A DNA stretch of 49,236 nt. Origin: Alkalicoccus luteus (GTDB taxonomy: Bacteria > Bacillota > Bacilli > Bacillales > Salisediminibacteriaceae). A model generated the notes under the pieces. That model saw only the letters and a list, made by a program, of their open reading frames with translations. It was not told the DNA's origin and did not search any database. Of this stretch, positions 8,858 to 17,525 are shown piece by piece (positions within the stretch are counted from its first letter, which is position 1; the number at the start of each line of letters is the position of its first letter). The translations under genes and the position numbers were made by a program. The stretch is taken from NCBI RefSeq assembly GCF_012034335.1, contig NZ_JAATHJ010000024.1:1-49236 (forward strand). Direction: 5' to 3'.

Positions 8858-10525
8858 ATGACAAAAGTATGGTGGAAAGAAGCTGTCGGCTATCAAGTAT
8901 ATCCGCGCAGTTTTCAGGACAGCAACGGCGATGGTTTCGGCGATCTTCGCGGCATGATCAGCCGCCTGGATTATTTAAAAGAGTTAGGCATTGATTTTAT
9001 CTGGATTTGCCCAATGTATAAATCCCCTCTCGATGACAACGGTTACGACATTTCAGACTATCAGGACATCCTAGAGGATTTCGGCACGATGGACGATTTT
9101 GATGCACTTTTACAAGCATGTCATGAACGCGGTATGCGTTTAATTATCGACCTCGTCTTAAATCACACGAGCGACGAACACCCGTGGTTTATTGAATCCC
9201 GCTCTTCTAAGGATAACCCTAAACGGGACTGGTACATCTGGCGCGACGGCGTGGAAGACGGCCCGCCTAACAACTGGGAAAGCATTTTCGGAGGCTCTGC
9301 CTGGGAATATGAAGCGAAGACCGACCAGTATTTTCTTCACGTATTCAGTAAACGCCAGCCGGACTTGAACTGGGAAAATAAAGAAGTCCGTGAAGCGTTA
9401 TACAGCATGGTGAACTGGTGGCTAGATAAAGGCGTTGACGGATTCCGAATCGATGCAATCAGCCACATTAAGAAACGGCCTGGTTTCCCGGACATGCCGA
9501 ATCCGGAAGAGCTGCCTGTCGTCTCATCCTTTGATATGCATATGAATCAGGACGGTATTCACGAGTTCCTGGAAGAATTCCGACGCGAGACTTATTCAAA
9601 TTATTCACACGCTATGACTGTCGGAGAGGCAAACGGAGTCAGCATTGATGAAGCACATCTTTGGGTTGGAGACGAAGGCAAAATGGACATGGTGTTTCAA
9701 TTCGAACACCTTGATCTGTGGGATGAAGATGCGGAAGAAGGCCTTGATGTCATCAACTTGAAGAAAGTATTATCGAACTGGCAAACCGGTCTGTCGGACA
9801 GCGGCTGGAATGCGCTTTTCATTGAAAACCATGACAAAGCCCGGGTTGTGTCCACTTGGGGCAACGACACTGATTACTGGCGCGAGAGTGCGACCTCGCT
9901 TGCCGCCATGTATTTCCTTATGCGCGGCACGCCTTACATTTATCAAGGACAGGAAATCGGGATGACAAACATTTACTTTGACTCCATCGATGATTACGAT
10001 GATGTCGCCGCAAAAAACCTGTTCCTTGAAAAAGCGGGTGAAGGGAAAACCGGCGAGGCGCTTGCTATTTTGGCAAAAACCTCCCGCGACAACAGCAGAA
10101 CGCCGATGCAGTGGTCTGATGCTGACAATGCAGGCTTTACGACCGGCTCACCGTGGCTGAAAGTGAACAGCAACCATAAGCGCATCAACGTGGAAGCTCA
10201 AAAGCAGGACCCGGCTTCCATTCTCAACTTCTATCGCTCTCTGATCCACTTGAGAAAGCGGCATGAGCTGTTCGTATACGGCAGCTATGAGCTGATGATG
10301 CCTGAATGTGAGCAAGTGTATGCCTATATCCGCGAGCTGGACGGCCGCAAAGCGCTGGTGATGTCAAACCTCACCGGGAAAACAGCTGCCTGGTATGAAG
10401 ACGATACCGGCATCTCGCTTTCTTCCGGAAACCTCGTGCTGCACAACTACGAAGAAATACCAGATCATGAGGAAGCAGCAGCGCTTGAGCTCCGTCCTTA
10501 TGAATCCCGCGTTTACCTGTTGTAA
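8858..10525 (+). CDS. GH13 alpha-glucosidase (maltase-type, cytoplasmic)
   Basis: 555 aa, typical length for the oligo-1,6-glucosidase/alpha-glucosidase subfamily. It cleaves glucose from short alpha-glucosides such as maltose or isomaltose after uptake. The GH13 regions are present: DLVLNH (98-103), GFRID with nucleophile D199, GEAN with acid/base E257, and ENHDKAR with D326. DSNGDGFGD at 21-29 matches the family's metal-binding loop. The residue after the nucleophile is Ala (IDAISHIKK). In this family Val there goes with alpha-1,6 and Ala or Thr with alpha-1,4 preference, so a maltase-like specificity is more likely. No signal peptide. The start has GAGGTGA 7 nt upstream. It stands alone between a palindromic operator and a terminator. 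Confidence 0.93.
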   Translation: MTKVWWKEAVGYQVYPRSFQDSNGDGFGDLRGMISRLDYLKELGIDFIWICPMYKSPLDDNGYDISDYQDILEDFGTMDDFDALLQACHERGMRLIIDLVLNHTSDEHPWFIESRSSKDNPKRDWYIWRDGVEDGPPNNWESIFGGSAWEYEAKTDQYFLHVFSKRQPDLNWENKEVREALYSMVNWWLDKGVDGFRIDAISHIKKRPGFPDMPNPEELPVVSSFDMHMNQDGIHEFLEEFRRETYSNYSHAMTVGEANGVSIDEAHLWVGDEGKMDMVFQFEHLDLWDEDAEEGLDVINLKKVLSNWQTGLSDSGWNALFIENHDKARVVSTWGNDTDYWRESATSLAAMYFLMRGTPYIYQGQEIGMTNIYFDSIDDYDDVAAKNLFLEKAGEGKTGEALAILAKTSRDNSRTPMQWSDADNAGFTTGSPWLKVNSNHKRINVEAQKQDPASILNFYRSLIHLRKRHELFVYGSYELMMPECEQVYAYIRELDGRKALVMSNLTGKTAAWYEDDTGISLSSGNLVLHNYEEIPDHEEAAALELRPYESRVYLL

Positions 10526-10543
10526 TAAAAAAGCCTTTCAAAA

Positions 10544-10577
10544 AAAGAGCCGCTCCTGTTTATCAGGGCGGCTCTTT
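10544..10577 (+). terminator. Terminator after the glucosidase
   Basis: Stem AAAGAGCCGC with its exact complement, interrupted inner stem and loop, preceded by an A-run and ending in TTT. Confidence 0.75.
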
Positions 10578-10713
10578 GTACACATGGACTATCCGTTTCG
10601 GGGCATGCAGAGCGGTGACAATCGCCTTCAATACAAGACATATTGTTCAATTCGCAACCAAAGTCAAGGGCTGTTTCCCGCTTAAAAGGAAATGGCCTTT
10701 TATCTCTTTACTC

Positions 10714-13149
10714 TTATAAAAATTCCATACCTTTTTCATAAACGAGAAATCCGTTCTTCTCTGCACGCTTCTGCTGATACATGGCTTTATCGGCACAGCT
10801 GATGAGTTCATCCGCGGTTCTTCCGTGTTCCGGGTAACTCGCCGCTCCAACTGATGCCGAGCAGGTCATCATTTGATCATGTACATGAAACGGGGCACCT
10901 ATAGCATCCATGACATTTTCCACCGCGGATCTTAAATCATGTTCTGCGGTTAAACCAGTGAACAGGATAAGAAATTCGTCACCTGCCATTCTGGCTGCAA
11001 GATCCGACTGCCGCACAGAATTCTGAAGTCTCATGGCGATCTCTTTTAAAAGCAGATCTCCGGCATCGTGGCCATACGTATCGTTAATCGCTTTAAAATC
11101 GTCAAGGTCAATGAACAACAGTCCGATGCTGCTTCCCGTCATGTCTGAACGCTCCATCTCCAATTCCAGCTGTTGAAACAGCATGCGTCTGTTCGGAAGA
11201 CCGGTGAGCGGATCGTGGTAGGCCATATCCTGCATTTCTGCCGCCAGTTTCTTAAAGCGCGATTCACTCTCCAAAAGAGCGAATTCGCTGTGTTTAGCCT
11301 TCGTAACATCGTTTAAATAGCCGCTCCAGAGGATGCGTCCATCTTGCAGTCTCTCTGGTGTTGAAGTGGCGCGTACCCACTTCAGCTTTGCTTCCCCGAC
11401 ATGAATACGAAACGTGCAGTCAAACAGGGTCAGATGCTCAACAGAGGCGTCAATGACTTTCTGCAGATCCTCCCTGTCTTGTTTATATACCAAGTCCATG
11501 ATAGGGTACTGCTGCAGCTCTTTCTCATTGAAATTCATACCAAGCAGAGTCTCCATCTGACCTGCAGCCATTGTAAACCGAAGGTCATCCGGACCTGTGC
11601 CTGTCATTTGATAGATAATACCCGGAATCCGATCAGAAATCTGCGTAATCAGCCGCTCACGTTCCTCCAGCTTTTCCTCTTTTTGTATCGCTTCCGTAAT
11701 ATCATAAATGTATCCGTAAAAGCGCACGGTCCCGCCGGACAGCTTCCGGGGCTGTGCATTGCCCCGCAGCCTCCTCCTCCCTTTTTCAGGATGGTGGTAC
11801 CAGTATTCCAAGGACCAGAGGCTTTGATCCTTCACCGCCGCATTAATACTTCTTTCAACTCTTTCAAGGTCAGGAGCTTCTATATTTTGAAGCAAACAGG
11901 CTGCATCACGACATACCTGCTCCTGCGTAAATCCGGTCAGACTGTTCACACCCTCTGAAGCAGCGCTGAACGAAAAATCACCATCCCGGCTTACGTCAAA
12001 CTGATAAAGCATGCCCGGCACTTGTGTAGTAAGCAGCCGCATTTTTTCTTCTGACTCCTTTAACGCAAGCTCTCTGTTTTTCTCTTCCGTAATATCGTAA
12101 ACATGCCCATACCAGATTACCGCACCGTAACGATAAGCCGCAGGCTGAGATCTTCCGCGGATCCAGCGCACGTTGTCATCCTCATCTTTTATACGAAATT
12201 CCAGCACCCAGCGCGACATCGTTTCGGCAGATTCCAGCATTGATTGTAATGCTTTATCCTGATCTTCCCCCACTACTTTTGAAAAAACAACTGACTCATC
12301 CTGCTTCAACTCTGTCTCGCCTACTTGAAAAATATCGAGAAACCCCTTGGAATAGTAAGGAAAGCTGATTGTTCCGTTCTCATCACGCTTCAGTTGGTAA
12401 AGTCCGCCGGGCACTTCTTCCGTCAGGTTTTCCAGAAGCTTTCCTCGCTTAACCGCTTCACGATGATGCAGCTCCCGGTCTGTCGCATCTACCGCTGAAG
12501 CTAACACCATCCTGCCTGAAATCGAGAGGTGCCATTCTAAATAGTGTATTGTTCCGGCTGCTGTCACGATCCGATTCAAAAAATGCCGTATCGTTTCACC
12601 TCGGAACGCTCTCATAAATGCTTTTTTTGACGGCTCCCTGTCCTCCTCCAGCACAAGATCGAGCATAGAGCGGCCAACCAGCATTCCTGAGGAAACACCG
12701 ATAAGCACTTCCCATTCTGCGTTCACTTCCAGAATCATTCCGGATTCGTCCATGCGGCACATCAGCGCCGGACTGTTTGCTACATATGTTTCCAATGTAT
12801 CCAGACGAGACTGAACGCTTGTTATGTCGGTAAATAGTAAAGACAAACCAGCCTGCACCATCGAAATGTAAACCATAAAAAACCGGCCTTTTACCATCAG
12901 CTTGAAGGAGGAAGAAGTTTGAGAAGACCAGACGTAGCTGCACATCTGATGGAAAAGTTCTTTATTGGTGGAGTCCATAAAACGCTCCAGCTCGGACAAT
13001 TGAACGTCCGCATTTTCTGAAATCAGGCTGGTGAACGGTGTGTTCGCTGCCTCCAGCAAAAAACCTCTTTCTGCATTCCCTGTTCTTTTTAAAAATACAG
13101 CTGGAGCAGAAAAAAGCTCTAATGCGCTTTTATAGTCCGATATACCCAA
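10714..13149 (-). CDS. Multi-PAS diguanylate cyclase
   Basis: 811 aa, cytoplasmic, without TM segments. About five PAS-type sensor domains come in series: roughly 1-120, 125-235, 245-360, 370-490 and 500-625. Most end with a PAC-like YGYIYDITE or similar segment. A GGDEF domain fills about 645-805 (DPLTGLPNRR, DLDDFKAINDTYGHDAGD). The signature reads AGDEF rather than GGDEF, a variant known in active cyclases. An RQSD I-site lies five residues before it, so product inhibition is likely. No EAL domain. It should make c-di-GMP from GTP in response to an unknown signal. The start is TTG with AAAGGAGG upstream. It lies about 4 kb from a c-di-GMP riboswitch. Confidence 0.9.
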   Translation of the reverse strand: MGISDYKSALELFSAPAVFLKRTGNAERGFLLEAANTPFTSLISENADVQLSELERFMDSTNKELFHQMCSYVWSSQTSSSFKLMVKGRFFMVYISMVQAGLSLLFTDITSVQSRLDTLETYVANSPALMCRMDESGMILEVNAEWEVLIGVSSGMLVGRSMLDLVLEEDREPSKKAFMRAFRGETIRHFLNRIVTAAGTIHYLEWHLSISGRMVLASAVDATDRELHHREAVKRGKLLENLTEEVPGGLYQLKRDENGTISFPYYSKGFLDIFQVGETELKQDESVVFSKVVGEDQDKALQSMLESAETMSRWVLEFRIKDEDDNVRWIRGRSQPAAYRYGAVIWYGHVYDITEEKNRELALKESEEKMRLLTTQVPGMLYQFDVSRDGDFSFSAASEGVNSLTGFTQEQVCRDAACLLQNIEAPDLERVERSINAAVKDQSLWSLEYWYHHPEKGRRRLRGNAQPRKLSGGTVRFYGYIYDITEAIQKEEKLEERERLITQISDRIPGIIYQMTGTGPDDLRFTMAAGQMETLLGMNFNEKELQQYPIMDLVYKQDREDLQKVIDASVEHLTLFDCTFRIHVGEAKLKWVRATSTPERLQDGRILWSGYLNDVTKAKHSEFALLESESRFKKLAAEMQDMAYHDPLTGLPNRRMLFQQLELEMERSDMTGSSIGLLFIDLDDFKAINDTYGHDAGDLLLKEIAMRLQNSVRQSDLAARMAGDEFLILFTGLTAEHDLRSAVENVMDAIGAPFHVHDQMMTCSASVGAASYPEHGRTADELISCADKAMYQQKRAEKNGFLVYEKGMEFL

Positions 13150-13217
13150 GATAAAAATCCTCCTTTCAAACTATTTAATGTTATCATTATACAATAAGAC
13201 CTGGTTCATTCCTACTT

Positions 13218-13670
13218 TTATTTTTCCTTTTTATGATGAACCATATCGACGTGCAAAATGCCATCGTCGTCATACGGCTCTGTGATGGATACAAAGCCTG
13301 CTTTTTTATAAAATGGCAGGGCGTACTCCTGGGCCTGAATTTTAATACGGTCCACGTTAAAATGCTGATAGACTCCTTCCAGACTTTTTGTAAGCAGCTC
13401 CCTGCCAAGACCAGTTCCTCTGTATTCTTTCCGGACAATGACCCTGCCGATACTGGCCTCTTCATAAGCAGTTCCTGGAGGCAGCAGTCTGGCGTAAGCT
13501 TCGATCTGGCCATTTGCTATACCTGTCAGATGGAGCGCTTCTTTATCTTTTCCGTCCACCTCCAGATACGCACATGCCTGCTCAACGACGAACACTTCTG
13601 TCCTGAGTTGAAGAATTCGGTACAACTGATCCGCTGAGAATTCTTGAAACGACGTTAATTGCCACTGCAT
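13218..13670 (-). CDS. GNAT acetyltransferase, ElaA family
   Basis: 150 aa, one GNAT domain over the whole length. The N-terminal LYRILQLRTEVFVVEQ and the YLEVDGKDKEALHL segment are typical of ElaA-family N-acetyltransferases. The acetyl-CoA loop region reads RVIVRKEYRGTGLGRELL. The substrate is unknown. The ATG is preceded by GGGAGG at 9-nt spacing. It lies between the diguanylate cyclase and a divergent DUF1499 gene. Confidence 0.85.
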   Translation of the reverse strand: MQWQLTSFQEFSADQLYRILQLRTEVFVVEQACAYLEVDGKDKEALHLTGIANGQIEAYARLLPPGTAYEEASIGRVIVRKEYRGTGLGRELLTKSLEGVYQHFNVDRIKIQAQEYALPFYKKAGFVSITEPYDDDGILHVDMVHHKKEK

Positions 13671-13846
13671 TCTGCATTCCTCCCTCGCTTCTATTTTACC
13701 TGAACATGTCTAGAAAGAAATAAAACGGGGAAACGAAAAGAGATATCCATGCTGTGAGAACGGACAGGAATAAGAATATTTCTGTATCGTCTCACTATTA
13801 ACTTACATTTGTATGGACAATTGAAGCACAGGAAGGGAGTTTTATC

Positions 13847-14302
13847 ATGAGAACTATCATTATTGTAGTGATTGCAGGAATCATTGCAGCAGCAGTGTTT
13901 ATGCTGATCAAAAACAATCGGACGCCGGAGCATCTGGGTGTAGATAATGGTATGCTTGCTTCGCTGCCATCCACCCCAAATGCCGTCTCTTCCCAAGTGG
14001 AATCGGAGCATCGCGGCTACATTGAGCCTTTTTCTCTGCAAAACGGAACGATCAGCCTGGAGGACTTAAGAGCGATTGTCCAGGCCGATGAACAAGCGGA
14101 AATCGTGGCACAGGACGAGCGCTACATGCATGCCGTCTATTCTTCAAACGTGTTTAAATTCAAAGATGATGTTGAGTTTTACGTCAATGAAGAGGAGAAT
14201 AAAATCGATGTACGATCTGCAGCTCGCGTCGGCTACTCAGATATGGACGTAAACCGTAAACGAATCGAATCGATACGCAAAGCTTATGAAGCTAAACAAT
14301 AG
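13847..14302 (+). CDS. DUF1499 family protein with N-terminal membrane anchor
   Basis: 151 aa. Residues 1-21 form one hydrophobic helix with no lipobox, so the rest is probably held at the outer face of the membrane. The remainder fits DUF1499: PNAVSSQ, YIEPFSL, YMHAVYSSNVFKFKDDVEF, then VRSAARVGYSDMDVNRKRIE. The family has no settled function. The start has GGAAGGGAG 8 nt upstream. It is monocistronic; no obvious promoter could be assigned in the 175-nt gap after the divergent acetyltransferase gene. Confidence 0.85.
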   Translation: MRTIIIVVIAGIIAAAVFMLIKNNRTPEHLGVDNGMLASLPSTPNAVSSQVESEHRGYIEPFSLQNGTISLEDLRAIVQADEQAEIVAQDERYMHAVYSSNVFKFKDDVEFYVNEEENKIDVRSAARVGYSDMDVNRKRIESIRKAYEAKQ

Positions 14303-14416
14303 CTTCGGTCCGATCGCAGCCTTGAGAGGCCCATTCTGGTAAAAAGCTTCTAAAGGCGTTCTTAAGCCGATCCTCCCTTATTACGTTCCGTCCATCGCTC
14401 ATTTGAACAAAAAAAA

Positions 14417-14438
14417 TGGCTCTTCTTTTGAAGAGCCA
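14417..14438 (-). terminator. Terminator downstream of hemAT
   Basis: Stem TGGCTCTTC with its exact complement around a TTTT loop. The plus strand carries an A-run before it, so the U-run follows on the minus strand. It lies about 150 nt beyond the hemAT stop codon. Confidence 0.7.
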
Positions 14439-14591
14439 CTCTCTGTGCTTAAACACTATCGAGTCACATGAACATAGTAATACTATTTCTTCTGAGATAT
14501 ACTTTCTGAAGCAGCTGACCGAGAAGATAACTGTTTATGACAGCTACTCGTCCCCCTCTGATTTTTCCATTTATTTACATAATGAATACTG

Positions 14592-15884
14592 CTACTGCCC
14601 GTTTTTCAGGTCGCGTGAATGATCCAGCAGTTCTTCAGCTGTAATTGCCACCTGTCCGGATGCTTTGTTTACTTCTCCGATCACGTCCATAAACGCAGTC
14701 AGCTCGCTTTCAATTTCGGTATTTTTACTCACTGCCTCTTCCATCTTTCTAAGAATAACAGCGAATGTTTCTGCGACAGCTTCTGCCGATTGATTGCCTT
14801 GTGCCATTCGTTCTGCGATCTCTTTTGACAAGGCAGCGTTTTCCTGCACACCTTTATCGGTCTGATTCGTCAATCCCCGGACTTTTCCAACTGATTCCTT
14901 CGTTTGTTCAGACAACTTCCGGACTTCATCAGCGACAATCGCAAATCCGCGGCCGTGTTCTCCTGCTCTCGCCGCTTCTATCGCCGCATTCAGCGCAAGC
15001 AGATTCGTTTCATCTGCGATTCCCTGTACGATACCGACAATATTTTGAATTTCCTTGGAAAAAGAAGCGAGCTCCTGCATCTTTGTGTCAATCTGCTCAA
15101 TGCTTCCGGTTGTTTCCTGCATGATCCGCTGCAGCTCTTTTAAACGGGTGCTTCCTTCCAGAGCTGACTCCTTAGACGCACTGGAAATCACCGTTCCCGT
15201 GCGCGAATTGCTTGTAATGCCTTCAGCCTGCAGCTTCATTTCCTCCATGGAGGCGTTTGTCTGCTGGGAAATTGCACCGAGCTCCTCTGATTTACCGGTA
15301 ATGTAAACGTCAAGCTGCTGGCGCAATTCCTCTTCCTGTCTGCGGACAGCCTGAAGTTCATCTTCAAATGCTTCAAGCACAAGCTGCTGTTCAAAGCTCA
15401 CAATCGAGGAAACTGCTTTAATCACGGTTTCTGCTTCGCCGGGCTCATACACTTCATAAACGAGCGAAAACAGCTTCACTTGCAGAGCCTGATAGGCACT
15501 CAAGTACCATTTCGGCTCCAGCCCGATCCTTACGTGCACCTTCGCGATCCGAATTCGCTTTTCAACAAACCCATCATCAATCGTATCGGTGAACATTTCT
15601 GAAATGTGCTTCCTAAGCGTCTGCTTCAGTTTCTCCACCGAACTGTTCGTTTCGATGATTTCCATTAAGTGCGGCTTGATTTCCAGATTCGCGTAAAAGA
15701 AATCAACAAGTTCCCCGATCCGCTCTTCCACGGAAGGCCTGAAGGCTGACAAAACACCGAGCATTTCTCCGGTAAACCCTGTCATTTCCATCTGACGTTT
15801 AATGTCAGGATCCGATACATTAATGCGTCCCTTTGACAGGACAGCTGTACTTGTTTGCTTATCTGAACGCTGAAACCACTTCAT
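14592..15884 (-). CDS. hemAT: Globin-coupled heme aerotaxis transducer HemAT
   Basis: 430 aa, soluble, no TM segment. Residues about 20-185 are a sensor globin. The segment [20 protein letters not shown] carries the proximal heme His (about residue 117) and matches the HemAT globin. Residues about 190-430 are a methyl-accepting signalling domain with the conserved hairpin [19 protein letters not shown]. It senses oxygen through heme and signals to CheA/CheW. The length matches B. subtilis HemAT (432 aa). A perfect sigma-D -10 element (GCCGATAT) lies upstream at 15947-15954 on the minus strand, as expected for a motility gene. Confidence 0.93.
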   Translation of the reverse strand: MKWFQRSDKQTSTAVLSKGRINVSDPDIKRQMEMTGFTGEMLGVLSAFRPSVEERIGELVDFFYANLEIKPHLMEIIETNSSVEKLKQTLRKHISEMFTDTIDDGFVEKRIRIAKVHVRIGLEPKWYLSAYQALQVKLFSLVYEVYEPGEAETVIKAVSSIVSFEQQLVLEAFEDELQAVRRQEEELRQQLDVYITGKSEELGAISQQTNASMEEMKLQAEGITSNSRTGTVISSASKESALEGSTRLKELQRIMQETTGSIEQIDTKMQELASFSKEIQNIVGIVQGIADETNLLALNAAIEAARAGEHGRGFAIVADEVRKLSEQTKESVGKVRGLTNQTDKGVQENAALSKEIAERMAQGNQSAEAVAETFAVILRKMEEAVSKNTEIESELTAFMDVIGEVNKASGQVAITAEELLDHSRDLKNGQ

Positions 15885-15946
15885 CTTTTTTCATCCCCTT
15901 TATCTATACCATCGCCTCTATCATACGAACGGTGATCCTTTTCTTG

Positions 15947-15954
15947 ATATCGGC
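15947..15954 (-). promoter_or_regulatory. Sigma-D -10 element for hemAT
   Basis: GCCGATAT on the minus strand, a perfect match to the flagellar/chemotaxis sigma-D -10 box, 62 nt before the hemAT start. The -35 position (TCAG instead of TAAA, 15 nt away) is poor. Confidence 0.5.
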
Positions 15955-16021
15955 ACACTCTCCCAGATTCTGAAGAGCATGTATGCTAAAATATCAAGTG
16001 CAGACTGAGGAGGGAATGCTG

Positions 16022-16798
16022 ATGCTTACAAATTGGCTGTTAAAGCGGAAAGCCCGCAGATATAAGCAAACGTTTGAAAAAGTTCACCTTTATCCATATC
16101 CGGTCCGGGTAGCGGAAACCGATTATTATTACATAGAGTATTTACGATCCAAACAGCCTGTCGGCTATGCCGTATTTTCCCGCCATGAAGAAAATACGCT
16201 CGACGCAGCTGCCGCTCATAAACAGCTATATCCCTTTTATCACGCCGCCGGTTTTATTAAGGAAGAGGCCAGAATGCGAGCCGGCATTCAGCTCGACCTT
16301 TTCCGAAAACCGCTTGCTGTTATGGAAGAGACAGATCAGCCTGACCTGCAGCCGGGCTATCGCCTTATCAATCACCTTTTGAAAGTCCAGCTTAAATACA
16401 AGCAGGTGTATGATGAATTTCAACAGGTGCTCGCTGAACTGGAAGACAGCGGCAGGCCAATTGAGCCGGATGATATAGAAAAAGCCGTCCAAACGGCGGC
16501 CGAGCTTGAAGTTTTGCAGTTCGACATGGTTGATTCGCTGAGCAGGGAAACCAAAACGCTGCGTGAGTGGATTGCGATTATGAACCGACTGGATCTCTGG
16601 GAAAAGCTGAAGCGTGCTAACCAGGTTTTTTATCAGCAGCTCGTCCAAAATGAATCCGTGATGCGGGACGAAGCGAAAAAAATGCAGGTAGTCAAACACG
16701 ATCGCCGTGAAAAGATGATTCAGCAAAATGCTGATAAATTACGCTCCCGCATGAAGCGGTCGTTTCAGGATGAGGAAAAAGAGCTACGTTATCCTTAA
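16022..16798 (+). CDS. Hypothetical protein with basic helical C-terminus
   Basis: 258 aa, not recognised. No signal peptide or TM segment. The N-terminal half (about 1-110) is mixed alpha/beta and aromatic (VRVAETDYYYIEYL, VGYAVFSRHEE). From about 125 to 250 it is almost wholly helical and probably coiled-coil, ending in a strongly basic stretch (KKMQVVKHDRREKMIQQ, LRSRMKRSF). Start choice: GAGGAGG at 16006-16013 is too close to the ATG at 16016 but about 8 nt from the ATG at 16022. It is monocistronic, diverges from hemAT and ends at the terminator at 16837. Confidence 0.75.
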   Translation: MLTNWLLKRKARRYKQTFEKVHLYPYPVRVAETDYYYIEYLRSKQPVGYAVFSRHEENTLDAAAAHKQLYPFYHAAGFIKEEARMRAGIQLDLFRKPLAVMEETDQPDLQPGYRLINHLLKVQLKYKQVYDEFQQVLAELEDSGRPIEPDDIEKAVQTAAELEVLQFDMVDSLSRETKTLREWIAIMNRLDLWEKLKRANQVFYQQLVQNESVMRDEAKKMQVVKHDRREKMIQQNADKLRSRMKRSFQDEEKELRYP

Positions 16799-16836
16799 TT
16801 TAGATGCCCTCTGACCCACTCTACGCTTATACTGCT

Positions 16837-16869
16837 AAAACCGGTCCTCTGAAGAAGAGGACCGGTTTT
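16837..16869 (+). terminator. Terminator
   Basis: Perfect 14-bp stem AAAACCGGTCCTCT, 5-nt loop, T-run. It follows the hypothetical gene ending at 16798. Confidence 0.9.
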
Positions 16870-16902
16870 CAGTGTGTTTATTAAGTCGTTTTAAGTGAAT
16901 AA

Positions 16903-16963
16903 TGCTGCACCTGTCTTTATCTGCGGGCACTCGCTTTCCGGAGTCGAGACCCTCCGATTACGG
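16903..16963 (-). repeat. Inverted, internally deleted fragment of the dispersed repeat (copy G)
   Basis: Read on the minus strand, it contains TCGACTCC, then directly GGAAAGCGAGTGCCCGCAGA and ACAGGTGCA. These match non-adjacent blocks of copies A, B and C, so it is a deletion derivative in reverse orientation. The rest of 16870-17080 shows nothing else recognisable. Confidence 0.6.
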
Positions 16964-17080
16964 TAGTTACCATTAAGTTTAAGCGCATGAGGATGAATGG
17001 CACACACCTGCTGTACCCAATCGAATCTTCCATAAGCGGAATGGCAAAAACATTTCCTTCTTCATCTCAGCGCTTCGATA

Positions 17081-17203
17081 CTATAACCCTCTTCTGATCC
17101 CGTCATACATCTTCAGCAGCTTTTCTCTTCTATACGTTGAGCGGCGCGCATCCGGGATATACCTCAGCTTTTCCAACAGCGATTTTTTATACTGTTTCAT
17201 CAT
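17081..17203 (-). CDS. Small basic protein, 40 aa
   Basis: An ORF of 39 or 40 residues, depending on which of two adjacent ATG codons is used (17203 or 17200). It is supported by an exact GAAGGAGGCGG ribosome-binding site 4-5 nt upstream. The product (MKQYKKSLLEKLRYIPDARR and a further 19 residues, ending KMYDGIRRGL) is highly basic, about one third Lys and Arg, and probably helical. No signal peptide or TM segment. The family was not recognised. It is the only gene in the interval 16870-17375. Given its charge, nucleic-acid or ribosome binding is possible but is inference only. Confidence 0.65.
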   Translation of the reverse strand: MMKQYKKSLLEKLRYIPDARRSTYRREKLLKMYDGIRRGL

Positions 17204-17375
17204 TTACCGCCTCCTTCTGCTTTCATTGTAACGATCCTTACAGGCTAAAAAAGCAGGCGGCAGGCGGAATTATCAGTCCGTCTTCAGATGGAGATTATCT
17301 CCTTCCATACGCCTGAGCAGACGAAAGATGCAGGCATATTCGACGTAAAAAGATGAATTATTTTGAAAATATATC

Positions 17376-17403
17376 TTGAATGTACCGTCAGACGTAGTAC
17401 ACT
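17376..17403 (+). promoter_or_regulatory. Candidate promoter of the riboswitch-fapA transcript
   Basis: TTGAAT (17376-17381), 16-nt spacer, TACACT (17398-17403). It would start RNA at about 17410, just before the first riboswitch helix. Each box matches consensus at four of six positions. Confidence 0.45.
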
Positions 17404-17411
17404 TAAATTAT

Positions 17412-17496
17412 ATAAGCTAGAGGCAAACCTGCCGAAAGACAGGGACGCAAAGCCGCGGATCTAAGGGGAAACCTAAGACAGCCGGGCTGCCGCACA
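17412..17496 (+). ncRNA. Cyclic di-GMP-I (GEMM) riboswitch
   Basis: The conserved core is complete. GGCAAACC is followed by a GAAA tetraloop helix (CCTGCC/GACAGG) and GGACGCAAAGCC. Then come the second arm with AAGGGGAAACCUAAG and the closing AGCCGGGCUGCCG. This order and these bases are diagnostic of the GEMM-I aptamer, which binds cyclic di-GMP. It lies about 30 nt upstream of a DUF342/FapA gene. No terminator separates aptamer and gene. A small hairpin (CCTTC at 17501-17505 with GAAGG at 17512-17516) covers the ribosome-binding site, so translational control is plausible. Confidence 0.93.
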
Positions 17497-17525
17497 TGAA
17501 CCTTCACGATGGAAGGCGGGATATG

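Noticed and set aside
11401-11958. 185-aa plus-strand ORF
   Set aside because: It is antisense to the diguanylate cyclase gene, has no ribosome-binding site and no recognisable domain; a shadow of a GC-rich coding strand.
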